A stretch of DNA of 64,000 nucleotides from Mesorhizobium sp. ES1-4 (GTDB lineage Bacteria; Pseudomonadota; Alphaproteobacteria; Rhizobiales; Rhizobiaceae): the NCBI RefSeq assembly GCF_020164745.1, contig NZ_JAIUGV010000001.1, positions 496,001 to 560,000 of the forward strand, given 5' to 3'. A model generated the notes under the pieces. It saw only the letters and a program-made list of their open reading frames with translations, did not search any database and was not told the origin of the DNA. Shown piece by piece: positions 38,566-47,393 of the stretch. Each line of letters starts with the position of its first letter. Within the stretch, counting starts at the first letter, position 1. The position numbers were made by a program, and so were the translations under genes.

Positions 38566-41187
38566 ATGGACGTCGTCGTCGTCGAATCGCCGGCCAAGGC
38601 AAAGACAATCAACAAATATCTGGGCAGGAACTACAAGGTTCTGGCCTCGTTCGGCCATGTCAGGGATCTGCCGGCCAAGGACGGCTCGGTGCGCCCGGAT
38701 GAAGATTTTGCCATGTCCTGGGCCGTCGATACCGCCTCGGGCAAGCGGCTCGCCGATATCGCCAAGGCGGTCAAGGATGCCGACGGCCTGATCCTCGCCA
38801 CCGACCCGGATCGCGAAGGTGAAGCTATCTCCTGGCACGTGCTGGAGGTGCTGAAGCAGAAACGCGCGCTGAAGGATAAGCCGGTCAGCCGCGTGGTCTT
38901 CAACGCCATCACCAAGTCGTCGGTGCTCGAAGCCATGGCCAATCCGCGCCAGATCGACGCGCCGTTGGTCGATGCCTATCTCGCGCGCCGGGCGCTTGAC
39001 TATCTCGTCGGCTTCACCCTGTCGCCGGTGCTTTGGCGCAAATTGCCCGGCGCCCGGTCGGCTGGCCGCGTCCAGTCGGTTGCGCTGCGCCTGGTCTGCG
39101 ACCGCGAATCCGAAATCGAACGCTTCATCCGCGAGGAATACTGGCAGATCGCCGCCATCCTCGGCACGCCGCGCAATGAGACTTTCGAAGCCCGCCTGAC
39201 CGCCTTCGAGCGCAAGAAGCTGCAAAAGCTCGACATTTCCAACAAGGCGCAGGCCGACGATATCAAGGCGATGCTCGAGGGTGCTGCCTTCAAGGCGCTG
39301 TCGGTCGAAGCCAAGCCGACCAAGCGCAACCCCGGTCCGCCCTTTACCACCTCGACGCTGCAGCAGGCCGCTTCATCGGGCCTTGGCTTCTCGGCCACCC
39401 GCACCATGCAGGTGGCGCAGCGGCTCTATGAGGGCATGGACATTGGCGGCGAGACCGCTGGTCTCATAACCTATATGCGAACCGACGGCGTCCAGATGGC
39501 GCCCGAGGCGATCGACGCCGCCCGCGACGCCATCGCCAAGGAGTTCGGCCCCAGATACCTGCCGGAAAAGCCGCGCCAATACACCGCCAAGGCCAAGAAC
39601 GCCCAGGAAGCGCATGAAGCGATCCGTCCGACGGATTTCATGCGCACCCCGGCATCGGTCCGGCAATATCTCGATGCCGACCAGGCGCGGCTCTATGAGC
39701 TGATCTGGAAGCGTGCCATCGCCAGCCAGATGCAGCCGGCCGAGATCGAGCGCACCACTGTCGAGATCGAAGCGCTCAACGGCGCCCGCACGGCAGAGCT
39801 TCGCGCCGTCGGCTCGGTCGTCCGTTTCGACGGGTTCATTGCCGCCTACACCGACCAGAAGGACGACGACGCCGAGGACGAGGAAAATCGCCGTCTGCCG
39901 GAAATCCGTGCCGGCGAGCAGCTTGACCGCCGCGCAATCAATGCGACCCAGCACACCACCGAGCCGCCACCACGCTACTCCGAGGCGTCGCTGATCAAGA
40001 AGCTGGAAGAACTCGGCATCGGCCGCCCCTCGACCTATACGGCGATCCTGAAGACGCTCGAGGACCGCGACTATGTCACGATCGACAAGCGCCGGCTGGT
40101 GCCGCAGGCCAAGGGCCGCCTGCTCTCGGCCTTCCTCGAAAGCTTCTTCGAGCGCTATGTCGAGTACGATTTCACCGCCTCGCTGGAGGAAAAGCTCGAC
40201 GAGATCTCCGACGGCAAGCTCGCCTGGAAGGACGTGCTGCGTGATTTCTGGAAGGATTTTTCCGGCGCCGTCGCCGACATCAAGGAATTGCGTGTCACCG
40301 ATGTGCTCGATGCGCTGAACGAGGAACTGGCGCCGCTGGTTTTCCCCGCCCGCGAGGACGGCTCCAATCCCCGCATCTGCCCGAAATGCGGCACCGGCAA
40401 TCTGTCGCTGAAGCTCGGCAAGTTCGGCGCCTTCGTCGGCTGCTCGAACTATCCCGAATGCTCCTTCACCCGCCAGCTCGGCGACGCCGCCAACCCCAAT
40501 GGCGAGAATGGCGGTGGCGAGGACGGCACCAGAGTGCTCGGCAAGGATCCCTACACCGCCGAGGAAATCACGCTGCGTTCGGGCCGCTTCGGCCCCTACA
40601 TACAGCGCGGCGACGGCAAGGAGGCCAAGCGATCGAGCCTGCCCAAGGGCTGGACGCCTGAATCCATCGATCACGAGAAGGCGCTGGCGTTGCTGGGGCT
40701 GCCGCGCGACGTGGGCAAACATCCCGAAAGCGGCAAGATGATTTCGGCGGGGCTCGGCCGCTACGGCCCGTTCGTGCTGCACGATGGCACCTACGCCAAT
40801 CTCGACAGCATCGAGGACGTGTTCTCGATCGGCCTCAACCGGGCCGTCAGTGTGATCGCCGAGAAGCAGTCCAAGGGCAAGGGCGGCCGCAACGGCGGCA
40901 CGCCGGCGGCGCTGAAGGAGCTCGGCGACCATCCGGGTGGCGGCGGCAAGATCGTCGTGCGCGACGGCAAATACGGACCTTACGTCAATTTCGGCAAGGT
41001 CAACGCCACGCTGCCCAAGGGCAAGGATCCGCAATCGGTGACGATCGAGGATGCGCTGGCGCTGATTGCCGAGAAGGAAGCCAAGGGCGGCGGCGGCAAG
41101 AAGCCGTTCCGCAAGGCCGCAGCGGCCAAGGCGCCGGCAGCCAAGAAAACGGCGGCAAAAAAACCGGCCGCGAAGAAAAAAGGATAG
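38566..41187 (+). CDS. topA: DNA topoisomerase I
   Basis: An 873-residue type IA topoisomerase that relaxes negative supercoils. The Toprim domain is at the start (VVVESPAKAKTI; DPDREGEAISWH), and the active-site tyrosine is Y303 in LITYMRTDG. A four-cysteine zinc finger begins at C605 (CPKCGTGNLSLKLG with CSNYPEC) and is followed by Topo_C repeats. The last 30 residues are a Lys/Ala-rich tail, which may bind DNA non-specifically. rnr starts 6 bases after the stop with a GTG codon, suggesting a common transcript. Confidence 0.97.
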   Translation: MDVVVVESPAKAKTINKYLGRNYKVLASFGHVRDLPAKDGSVRPDEDFAMSWAVDTASGKRLADIAKAVKDADGLILATDPDREGEAISWHVLEVLKQKRALKDKPVSRVVFNAITKSSVLEAMANPRQIDAPLVDAYLARRALDYLVGFTLSPVLWRKLPGARSAGRVQSVALRLVCDRESEIERFIREEYWQIAAILGTPRNETFEARLTAFERKKLQKLDISNKAQADDIKAMLEGAAFKALSVEAKPTKRNPGPPFTTSTLQQAASSGLGFSATRTMQVAQRLYEGMDIGGETAGLITYMRTDGVQMAPEAIDAARDAIAKEFGPRYLPEKPRQYTAKAKNAQEAHEAIRPTDFMRTPASVRQYLDADQARLYELIWKRAIASQMQPAEIERTTVEIEALNGARTAELRAVGSVVRFDGFIAAYTDQKDDDAEDEENRRLPEIRAGEQLDRRAINATQHTTEPPPRYSEASLIKKLEELGIGRPSTYTAILKTLEDRDYVTIDKRRLVPQAKGRLLSAFLESFFERYVEYDFTASLEEKLDEISDGKLAWKDVLRDFWKDFSGAVADIKELRVTDVLDALNEELAPLVFPAREDGSNPRICPKCGTGNLSLKLGKFGAFVGCSNYPECSFTRQLGDAANPNGENGGGEDGTRVLGKDPYTAEEITLRSGRFGPYIQRGDGKEAKRSSLPKGWTPESIDHEKALALLGLPRDVGKHPESGKMISAGLGRYGPFVLHDGTYANLDSIEDVFSIGLNRAVSVIAEKQSKGKGGRNGGTPAALKELGDHPGGGGKIVVRDGKYGPYVNFGKVNATLPKGKDPQSVTIEDALALIAEKEAKGGGGKKPFRKAAAAKAPAAKKTAAKKPAAKKKG

Positions 41188-41193
41188 GACGGC

Positions 41194-43500
41194 GTGGCGC
41201 GCAGGATCACCGGACGAAGCCACGGCGATCCGCGCACCGCCGACACCAGGGCCAAGGTCAAGGACGACTACCGGCCCTCGCGTGACGAAATCCTGCGCTA
41301 CATCGCCGAAAACCCCGACCGTGCCGGAAAACGCGACATCGCAAAGGCGTTCGCGCTGCGCGGCGACGACCGCATCTGGCTGAAGGATCTCCTGCGCGAC
41401 CTGCAGGACGAAGGCGTTCTGACCAAGGAACGCAAGCGGCTGGCCCGCGTCGGCGCCCTGCCCCAGGTCGCCGTGCTCGACATCTTTGGCCGCGACGGCG
41501 ACGGCATCTTGCTGGCGCATCCGGCCGAGGCCGTCGGCCCGGGCGAGCCTCCGGTGGTTTCGATCCGCGTTTCGCGCGGGGGCAACGGACCGGCGCCGGG
41601 CATTGGCGACCGCGTGCTGGCCAAGACCTTCCCGACCGACGATCCGCCAGGGCCTGCCTATACCGGCCGGGTGATGAAGATCTTCGAAAAGCGCACGGAC
41701 GCCGTCCTCGGCGTCTTTCGCGTGCTTCGGGACGGCAGCTTCCGCATCGAGCCGGTGGAACGCCGTCAGCCGGAATTGATCGTCGACAAGGAATTCCAGA
41801 ACGGCGCCAAGAACGGCGATCTTGTCGAGGTCGAGCCCGCGCGCGCCTCGCGCTACGGGCTGCCGCGCGCCAAGGTGCTCAACGTGCTGGGTTCGCTGAC
41901 CAGCGAAAAGGCGGTCTCGATGATCGCCATCCACGCGCACGACATTCCGCACATCTTCCCAGCCGACGTCATCGCCGAATCCGAAGCCGTCAAGCCGGCG
42001 ACGCTTGACCATCGCGAGGACTGGCGCGACCTGCCGCTGGTCACCATCGATCCGGCGGACGCCAAGGACCACGACGACGCCGTCTTCGCCACGCCTGACC
42101 TCGACGCCAGGAATCCCGGCGGCGTCATCGCCACGGTGGCCATCGCCGATGTCGCCGCCTACGTCCGCTATGGCACCGCCCTTGACCGCGAGGCCCTGAA
42201 GCGCGGCAATTCGGTCTATTTCCCGGACCGCGTCGTGCCGATGCTGCCCGAGCGCATCTCCAACGATCTCTGCTCGCTGCGCGAGGGCCAGGATCGCCCG
42301 GCGCTGGCGGTGCGCATGACCTTCTCCGCCGATGGCCACAAGATCAGGCATTCTTTCCACCGCGTGATGATGAAATCGGTGGCCAAGCTCGCCTACAGCC
42401 AGGCCCAGGCAGCGATCGACGGCGTGCCGGACGACAAGACCGGCCCGATCCTCGATACCGTGCTGAGGCCGCTGTGGGACGCCTATTCGATCCTCAAGCG
42501 CGGCCGCGACAATCGCCAGCCGCTCGAGCTCGACCTGCCGGAGCGCAAGATCCTGCTCAAACCGGACGGCACGGTCGACCGCGTCATCGTGCCGGAGCGG
42601 CTCGACGCCCATAAGCTGATCGAAGAATTCATGATCCAGGCCAATGTCGCGGCCGCCGAGGCGCTTGAGGGCAAGAAACAGGCGCTGGTCTACCGCATTC
42701 ACGACGCGCCCTCGCTGGCCAAACAGGAATCGCTGCGGGAATTCCTGCAGACGCTTAGCCTGTCCTTGGCGCGCGGTGCGCAGATGCGCCCCAGCCAGTT
42801 CAACGGCATTCTGGAGCGGGTACGCGGCGCCGACAACGAGGCGTTGGTCAACGAAGTGGTGCTGCGCTCACAGAGCCAGGCTGAATATTCACCCAAGAAC
42901 ATCGGCCATTTCGGTCTTAACCTCAGGCGCTACGCGCACTTCACCTCGCCGATCCGCAGATATGCCGACCTGATCGTGCATCGCGGGCTTATCGCCGCGC
43001 TCGGCCTCGGGCCGGGAGGGCTGACACAGGACGAGGAGGCCCGCCTCGAAGACGTTGCGGTGCTGATCTCAGGCACGGAACGGCGCGCAATGGCCGCCGA
43101 GCGCGACACGGTGGATCGTCTGATCTCCGCCTACCTCGCCGAGCGCATCGACGACCGCTTCGACGCCCGTATCTCCGGCGTCACAAAATCAGGACTTTTT
43201 GTCCAATTGCCGCAGTATGGCGCTGATGGTTTCATCCCCGTGTCAACTCTGGGCGGCGATTACTATATATACGACGAAACGGCCCGCTCCCTGTTCGGAG
43301 AGCGCTCGGGCAAAGGTTATCAGCTCGCGGACCGCGTGGAGGTCCGGCTCGTCGAGGTGGCGCCAATGGCCGGCGCGATGCGCTTCGAGATGTTGACCGA
43401 CCCAAAGCCCCTGCCAGGCTCCAGCAGGTCGTTTCACAAGGCTAAAGGCCGCGCCCGTGCGTCGCAATCGCGACCGGGGTCGCGCGGCAGGAGACGATGA
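41194..43500 (+). CDS. rnr: Ribonuclease R
   Basis: A 768-residue 3'-5' exoribonuclease that digests structured RNA. The order is an N-terminal winged-helix domain (GxxxDPRTADT...DEILRYIAENPDR), two cold-shock domains, the RNB catalytic domain with DPADAKDHDDAVF near residue 285 (metal-binding Asp residues), and a C-terminal S1 domain near 655 (ISGVTKSGLFVQLPQYGADG). The GTG start at 41194 lies 6 bases after topA, so it is very probably co-transcribed. Its stop overlaps the ATG of the DUF983 gene. Confidence 0.96.
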   Translation: MARRITGRSHGDPRTADTRAKVKDDYRPSRDEILRYIAENPDRAGKRDIAKAFALRGDDRIWLKDLLRDLQDEGVLTKERKRLARVGALPQVAVLDIFGRDGDGILLAHPAEAVGPGEPPVVSIRVSRGGNGPAPGIGDRVLAKTFPTDDPPGPAYTGRVMKIFEKRTDAVLGVFRVLRDGSFRIEPVERRQPELIVDKEFQNGAKNGDLVEVEPARASRYGLPRAKVLNVLGSLTSEKAVSMIAIHAHDIPHIFPADVIAESEAVKPATLDHREDWRDLPLVTIDPADAKDHDDAVFATPDLDARNPGGVIATVAIADVAAYVRYGTALDREALKRGNSVYFPDRVVPMLPERISNDLCSLREGQDRPALAVRMTFSADGHKIRHSFHRVMMKSVAKLAYSQAQAAIDGVPDDKTGPILDTVLRPLWDAYSILKRGRDNRQPLELDLPERKILLKPDGTVDRVIVPERLDAHKLIEEFMIQANVAAAEALEGKKQALVYRIHDAPSLAKQESLREFLQTLSLSLARGAQMRPSQFNGILERVRGADNEALVNEVVLRSQSQAEYSPKNIGHFGLNLRRYAHFTSPIRRYADLIVHRGLIAALGLGPGGLTQDEEARLEDVAVLISGTERRAMAAERDTVDRLISAYLAERIDDRFDARISGVTKSGLFVQLPQYGADGFIPVSTLGGDYYIYDETARSLFGERSGKGYQLADRVEVRLVEVAPMAGAMRFEMLTDPKPLPGSSRSFHKAKGRARASQSRPGSRGRRR

Positions 43501-43934
43501 TGGAACAACAGATTTTTGGCGGCGAACATCAATCGGGTCGGATTGCGCGCCCACTGTGGACGGCGATGAAGCGCGGCCTGCTGGGCCGCTGCCCGAATTG
43601 CGGCGAGGGCAAGCTCTTCCGCGGCTTCACCAAGACCGTCGAGACCTGCAGCGTCTGCGGTGAGGAGATCCACCACCATCGCGCCGACGACCTGCCGGCC
43701 TATCTGGTCATCGTCATCGTCGGCCACATCGTTCTCGGCGCCTTCATGGGCGTGGAAGCGACATCGACGCTCTCCACCTGGCAGCACATCGCGATCTGGG
43801 TGCCCTTGACCATCCTTTTGTCGGTTGCGTTGCTGCAGCCTGTCAAAGGCGCCGTCATCGGATTGCAATGGGCGTTCTATATGCACGGATTTGGTGGCGA
43901 AAAGGATGTGGTCGAGCCGCATCCGGGGACCTGA
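43497..43934 (+). CDS. DUF983 zinc-finger membrane protein
   Basis: A 145-residue protein with two CxxC pairs (CPNCGEGKLF and CSVCGEEI), which form a zinc finger, followed by HHHRADDLPAY, and two hydrophobic helices (about 70-90 and 103-122). This is the DUF983 layout; members occur near rnr and cytochrome oxidase assembly genes in alphaproteobacteria, yet function is unknown. Two ATGs (43497 and 43500) overlap the rnr stop, so the genes are translationally coupled. Confidence 0.88.
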   Translation: MMEQQIFGGEHQSGRIARPLWTAMKRGLLGRCPNCGEGKLFRGFTKTVETCSVCGEEIHHHRADDLPAYLVIVIVGHIVLGAFMGVEATSTLSTWQHIAIWVPLTILLSVALLQPVKGAVIGLQWAFYMHGFGGEKDVVEPHPGT

Positions 43935-43969
43935 CGCGCCGGCACCTGAGGCAGACAGAACGCACGCTT

Positions 43970-44404
43970 ATGGAATTTCTCAATCCGGACCAGCTGCTCA
44001 CGGATGCCATGATCGATCAATGCGAGGAGGCTTGCCGGCTGGTGTTTCCGGCCCCGGTTCGCGAGTTCTACCTGAAGGCCAATGGCGGCGAGCCGGAATT
44101 CTACGTTTTCCAGAATGATGAGCTCGACACGGCGGTTTCCGAGTTCCTGCCCCTTGTTTCGCGATCGCGCGGAACAGCGGTTCAGAGTTATCGGCGATTG
44201 GTGACTGAAAAAGCTCTGGTTCCAGTCAATCTCTTTCCCTTTGCCGTCGATGGCGGAGGCGACTATTTCTTCGTGGATACGAGCACCGCGGAGGGTGCGG
44301 TCTATTTTTATCGAAGTGATACCGTTCGTGATGAGAAGCTTGTTCCTCTTAATTTGAACTTCGCCGCATTTTGGGCGACTCCTATCGCCGAACGACCCAG
44401 CTGA
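43970..44404 (+). CDS. SMI1/KNR4-family immunity-type protein
   Basis: A 144-residue protein with the SMI1/KNR4 (SUKH) profile: LVFPAPVREFYLKANGGEPE near the start, then VPVNLFPFAVDGGGDYFFVDTS and AAFWATP at the end. SUKH proteins are best known as immunity proteins against toxins of polymorphic secretion systems, though solitary ones may have other roles. Its GC content seems lower than that of its neighbours. The ATG at 43970 was chosen; a longer frame from 43868 overlaps the DUF983 gene. No toxin gene is seen here, so it is an orphan. Confidence 0.8.
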   Translation: MEFLNPDQLLTDAMIDQCEEACRLVFPAPVREFYLKANGGEPEFYVFQNDELDTAVSEFLPLVSRSRGTAVQSYRRLVTEKALVPVNLFPFAVDGGGDYFFVDTSTAEGAVYFYRSDTVRDEKLVPLNLNFAAFWATPIAERPS

Positions 44405-44476
44405 GCCAGAGCTGGCGCAACATCCCGATCATCAAGGCCACTTTCGCATGAAGGAAGTTTCCGCTAGGTCCAGCGC

Positions 44477-45217
44477 ATGGAAGCAATGACCAAGGCGGAC
44501 GTCGACAAGCTCGACAAGGGACTTGCCGCACATAGCGGTCGGCCCTTGCGCCCGCGCGATGCAGCGACCCTGATCCTGCTCGACCGCAAGGGCGATGAGG
44601 TTCTTGTGCTGATGGGCCGCCGCCACGCCGGCCACGCCTTCATGCCAGGCAAGTTCGTGTTTCCCGGCGGCCGCACCGATCCCGCCGACAGCCGCATCCC
44701 CGTAGCCGCCCCGCTGCATCGCGAGGAAGAGGCAAGGCTGGCCAGTGGTCCCGGCCGCGTGAGCGTCGTACGCGCCCGAGCCATCGCTTTGTCGGCAATC
44801 CGTGAAACCTACGAGGAAGCCGGTCTGCTGATCGGCCGCAATGGCCCGTTCGCGACCGCCAGGCGGGACTGGCAAGGGTTTGTCGAACACGGCGTGGCGC
44901 CCTCGCTGGAGGTACTGCGCTTCGTGGCGCGCGCCATCACCCCGCCCAATAGGGTGCGTCGCTTCGACACCCGCTTCTTCAGCGCCTGGCGCGACGACGT
45001 CGCCGTGGAATTGCCCGACGGTGGCCCGACAAACGAGTTGGAGGAACTCGTCTGGCTGCCCCTCGCCGACGCCCGCAAAGCCGACATTCCCGACATCACC
45101 CGCATGATCCTGGAAGAACTGGAAAAGCGGCTCGTCCATGACCCATTGCTGCGTCCAGGTGGCGCCGTACCTTTCTTCCGGCTTGTCCGTAACCGCTTCG
45201 TCCGCGAAGTCCTTTAG
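44477..45217 (+). CDS. NUDIX hydrolase
   Basis: A 246-residue protein of the NUDIX fold. The Nudix box, here VFPGGR ... RETYEEAGLLIG (about residues 60 and 108-118), holds the catalytic Glu residues that bind magnesium; a long insertion of some 30 residues separates the GG and RET parts. It likely hydrolyses a nucleoside diphosphate derivative, but the substrate is unknown. It is 20 bases upstream of an MFS gene. A second ATG at 44486 may also serve as start. Confidence 0.88.
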   Translation: MEAMTKADVDKLDKGLAAHSGRPLRPRDAATLILLDRKGDEVLVLMGRRHAGHAFMPGKFVFPGGRTDPADSRIPVAAPLHREEEARLASGPGRVSVVRARAIALSAIRETYEEAGLLIGRNGPFATARRDWQGFVEHGVAPSLEVLRFVARAITPPNRVRRFDTRFFSAWRDDVAVELPDGGPTNELEELVWLPLADARKADIPDITRMILEELEKRLVHDPLLRPGGAVPFFRLVRNRFVREVL

Positions 45218-45237
45218 AACACAGAGCATTCATATCC

Positions 45238-46416
45238 ATGACGGTCGATACCCAACCACAGGGCGACGAACGCGTACACTGGCTGCCGATGGTGGCGGCG
45301 ATCTCGTCGATCAGCGTCGTCGGCATCGCCATTGGCCTCGGTATGCCGCTGCTCAGCGTCATCCTGGAGACACGCGGCCATTCGGCCTCCATGATCGGCC
45401 TCAACACGGCCGTCGCCGGCTTGGCCTCGATCGCCGGGGCGCCGCTGGCCACGCCGCTCGCCATGCGCTTCGGCGTCGCCTGGACCATGATCGCCATGAT
45501 CGCCACCGGCGCGTTGGCCTTCGTCGGTTTCCATTTCGCGCCTGACTTCTGGATGTGGTTCCCGCTGCGCGTCGTGCTGCACATCGCGCTGACCGTGCTG
45601 TTCATCCTGTCCGAATTCTGGATCAGCACGTCGGCGCCGCCGCACCGGCGCGGCCTTGTGCTCGGCATCTACGCAACCGTCCTGTCGCTCGGCTTTGCCG
45701 CTGGGCCGTGGCTGTTCGCCCATCTTGGCAGTTCCGGCTTCAGGCCGTTCGGCGTCATCATCGCCCTGGTGACCCTGGCCGCCGTACCGGTGCTGGCCGC
45801 GCGCAACGAAAGCCCCGCCATCGTGGCTGACAGCGAAACCAGCCACTTCCTGCGCTACATCTGGCTGGTGCCAACCGCGACGTTCGCCGTGCTGGTGTTC
45901 GGCGCGGTCGAGACCGGCGGCTTCGCGCTGTTTCCCGTCTATGGCAGCCGCATCGGTTACTCCGAGGCCGATGCGGCGCTGCTGCTGACCATGATCGGCC
46001 TCGGCAATGTGCTGTTGCAGATCCCGATCGGCATGATCAGCGACCGCGTTTCGGATCGGCGCTATCTGCTGCTCGCCTGCGCCATGGTCGGTCTCGCCGG
46101 CACGATATTCATGCCTTTCTTTGCCGTGAACTGGCACTTGATGGCCGCCTTGCTTTTCGTCTGGGGCGGCGTCGTCGCGGCCATGTACACGATCGGCCTT
46201 GCCCATCTCGGTTCGCAACTCTCCGGCCACGAACTGGCGTCGGCCAATGCCGCCTTCGTGCTGTGCTACGGCGTCGGCATGGTGCTTGGTCCGCAGGCGA
46301 TCGGCATCGGCATGGACAGTTTCGGGCCTTCCGGCTTCGGCTGGTCGCTCGGCGTGTTCTTCGCAGCCTACATCGCACTGGTCTGCTTCCGGCTTGTCCG
46401 CAAGATCCTCCTGTAG
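45238..46416 (+). CDS. MFS transporter
   Basis: A 392-residue integral membrane protein with about 12 hydrophobic helices. The first half has the ISVVGIAIGLGMPLLSVILETRG opening and the WISTSAPPHRRGLVLGIYA block, and in the second half the loop motif DRVSDRR. It belongs to the YcaD-like group of unassigned carriers. The substrate is not visible. Close spacing to the NUDIX gene (20 bases) suggests a shared transcript. Confidence 0.88.
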   Translation: MTVDTQPQGDERVHWLPMVAAISSISVVGIAIGLGMPLLSVILETRGHSASMIGLNTAVAGLASIAGAPLATPLAMRFGVAWTMIAMIATGALAFVGFHFAPDFWMWFPLRVVLHIALTVLFILSEFWISTSAPPHRRGLVLGIYATVLSLGFAAGPWLFAHLGSSGFRPFGVIIALVTLAAVPVLAARNESPAIVADSETSHFLRYIWLVPTATFAVLVFGAVETGGFALFPVYGSRIGYSEADAALLLTMIGLGNVLLQIPIGMISDRVSDRRYLLLACAMVGLAGTIFMPFFAVNWHLMAALLFVWGGVVAAMYTIGLAHLGSQLSGHELASANAAFVLCYGVGMVLGPQAIGIGMDSFGPSGFGWSLGVFFAAYIALVCFRLVRKILL

Positions 46417-46454
46417 AGCCCGACCAGTCGTTCATCGGCGCTGTGCGGCGGCAG

Positions 46455-46480
46455 GCTGCTGACAGAACCGTGTCAGCAGC
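46455..46480 (+). terminator. Hairpin after the MFS gene
   Basis: GCTGCTGACA at 46455-46464 and TGTCAGCAGC at 46471-46480 form a perfect 10-base stem with a 6-base loop. It sits 39 bases after the MFS stop. The bases after it (AACCGGTTAA) are not a U-tract, so it could be a weak terminator or part of the leader of the next gene. Confidence 0.45.
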
Positions 46481-46492
46481 AACCGGTTAAAA

Positions 46493-46526
46493 GGGTGTCC
46501 TAAAACACCTTGAACCGAGGACACCC
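46493..46526 (+). promoter_or_regulatory. Alternative hairpins covering the ribosome binding site of the YqfO-like gene
   Basis: GGGTGTCC (46493-46500) pairs with GGACACCC (46519-46526); this stem covers GAGG (46517-46520), the ribosome binding site of the gene starting at 46529. The same left arm can instead pair with ACACC (46505-46509) to form a local hairpin that would free the site. The mutual exclusion looks like a translational switch, though the stems are short. Confidence 0.35.
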
Positions 46527-46528
46527 CG

Positions 46529-46987
46529 ATGATCGACAGCGGCTTTGAAACCACTTCGCTGCGAATGACGCTCCTGCTGCTCGTCAGCTTCCAGGCTCCG
46601 GCCGCCGATGTCGACCGGATCATGGACGCTGTTGTGGCGATCGCGCCGCTTGCCATGGGCAGGTATGACCGCAATGCGTACCAGTCGGCGCACGGCATCG
46701 AGCGCTACAGGCCGCTTGAAGGGGCCGCTGCCGGCGCCGAAACCGAATTGCGCCGCCGCCCGGGCACGGTCGAGGTCTCATTCGAATTGCCCGACGACCA
46801 GGCGCTGGCTGCCCGCGTCGTCGAGGCGATTTTCCAGGCGCATTCCTATCAGGAGCCGGTGATCCGGATACAGCCGATCCTTGCCAGTCGCTCCAAGGGT
46901 CTGGACGACCGCGCCAATCCGAATCGCTGGTGGAATACGGCCGGTGACTGGAAGAAGGTCGCGGCACCCGAGACGGAAACCGTCTGA
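46529..46987 (+). CDS. YqfO/CutA-like (NIF3 middle domain-like) protein
   Basis: A 152-residue protein. Residues 15-115 resemble the CutA/PII-like domain of the YqfO group, with VSFQAPAADVDRIMDAVVAI, GRYDRNAYQSAHGIERYRPL and AIFQAHSYQEPVIRIQPI. In larger YqfO/NIF3 proteins this domain is inserted in the middle of a metal-binding hydrolase; here it stands alone, with no NIF3 flanks. The function is unknown, possibly metal or nucleotide binding. The preceding leader may fold to hide its ribosome binding site. Confidence 0.72.
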   Translation: MIDSGFETTSLRMTLLLLVSFQAPAADVDRIMDAVVAIAPLAMGRYDRNAYQSAHGIERYRPLEGAAAGAETELRRRPGTVEVSFELPDDQALAARVVEAIFQAHSYQEPVIRIQPILASRSKGLDDRANPNRWWNTAGDWKKVAAPETETV

Positions 46988-47035
46988 TTTATGCATACCG
47001 GGCAGTTTGCTCGGGTCACAGCGGGACCGCCGGGC

Positions 47036-47063
47036 TTGACTTTCCAGGCACGTTCTTTATGTG
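47036..47063 (+). promoter_or_regulatory. Likely rpmG promoter
   Basis: TTGACT at 47036-47041 and TATGTG at 47058-47063 are separated by 16 bases, close to the sigma-70 consensus of alphaproteobacteria. The start of rpmG lies about 80 bases downstream. Confidence 0.45.
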
Positions 47064-47141
47064 TCGCGCCAAGTTTCCCGCGTCCGGGTGTTTTCCCCGT
47101 GCTCCAGCGGCCAAAACTCCACGAACAAACGGACTGATACC

Positions 47142-47309
47142 ATGGCCAAAGCCGCAAACATCAAGATCAAGCTTCTGTCGACCGCCGACACCGGTTTCTT
47201 CTACGTCACCAGCAAGAACAGCCGTACCAAGACCGACAAGCTGTCGTTCCGCAAGTACGACCCGGTCGCCAAGAAGCACGTCGAATTCAAGGAAACCAAG
47301 ATCAAGTAA
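47142..47309 (+). CDS. rpmG: 50S ribosomal protein L33
   Basis: A 55-residue ribosomal protein of the large subunit with the family text [15 protein letters not shown] and [12 protein letters not shown]. It contains no cysteine, so it is the zinc-independent (C-minus) form and should be the constitutive one. The ATG at 47142 fits the normal length; a longer frame from 47061 adds an unlikely leader. A strong terminator follows. Confidence 0.97.
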   Translation: MAKAANIKIKLLSTADTGFFYVTSKNSRTKTDKLSFRKYDPVAKKHVEFKETKIK

Positions 47310-47333
47310 TCTGGGTTTTACCTTTGAAATGCA

Positions 47334-47360
47334 AAACGCCGCCCATCGGGCGGCGTTTTT
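47334..47360. terminator. Rho-independent bidirectional terminator between rpmG and the ABC ATPase gene
   Basis: AAACGCCGCCC (47334-47344) and its complement (47348-47358) form an 11-base GC-rich stem with a 3-base loop, followed by a T-run on the plus strand and by TTTT on the minus strand. The two flanking genes are convergent, so it can end both transcripts. Confidence 0.88.
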
Positions 47361-47393
47361 GTTTGCAAGGCAAAGGCTACAGGCTGAGCTGCC

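Noticed and set aside
39373-42702. 1109-codon open frame on the minus strand opposite topA and rnr
   Set aside because: It spans two real genes in antisense, with composition typical of a shadow and no domains.
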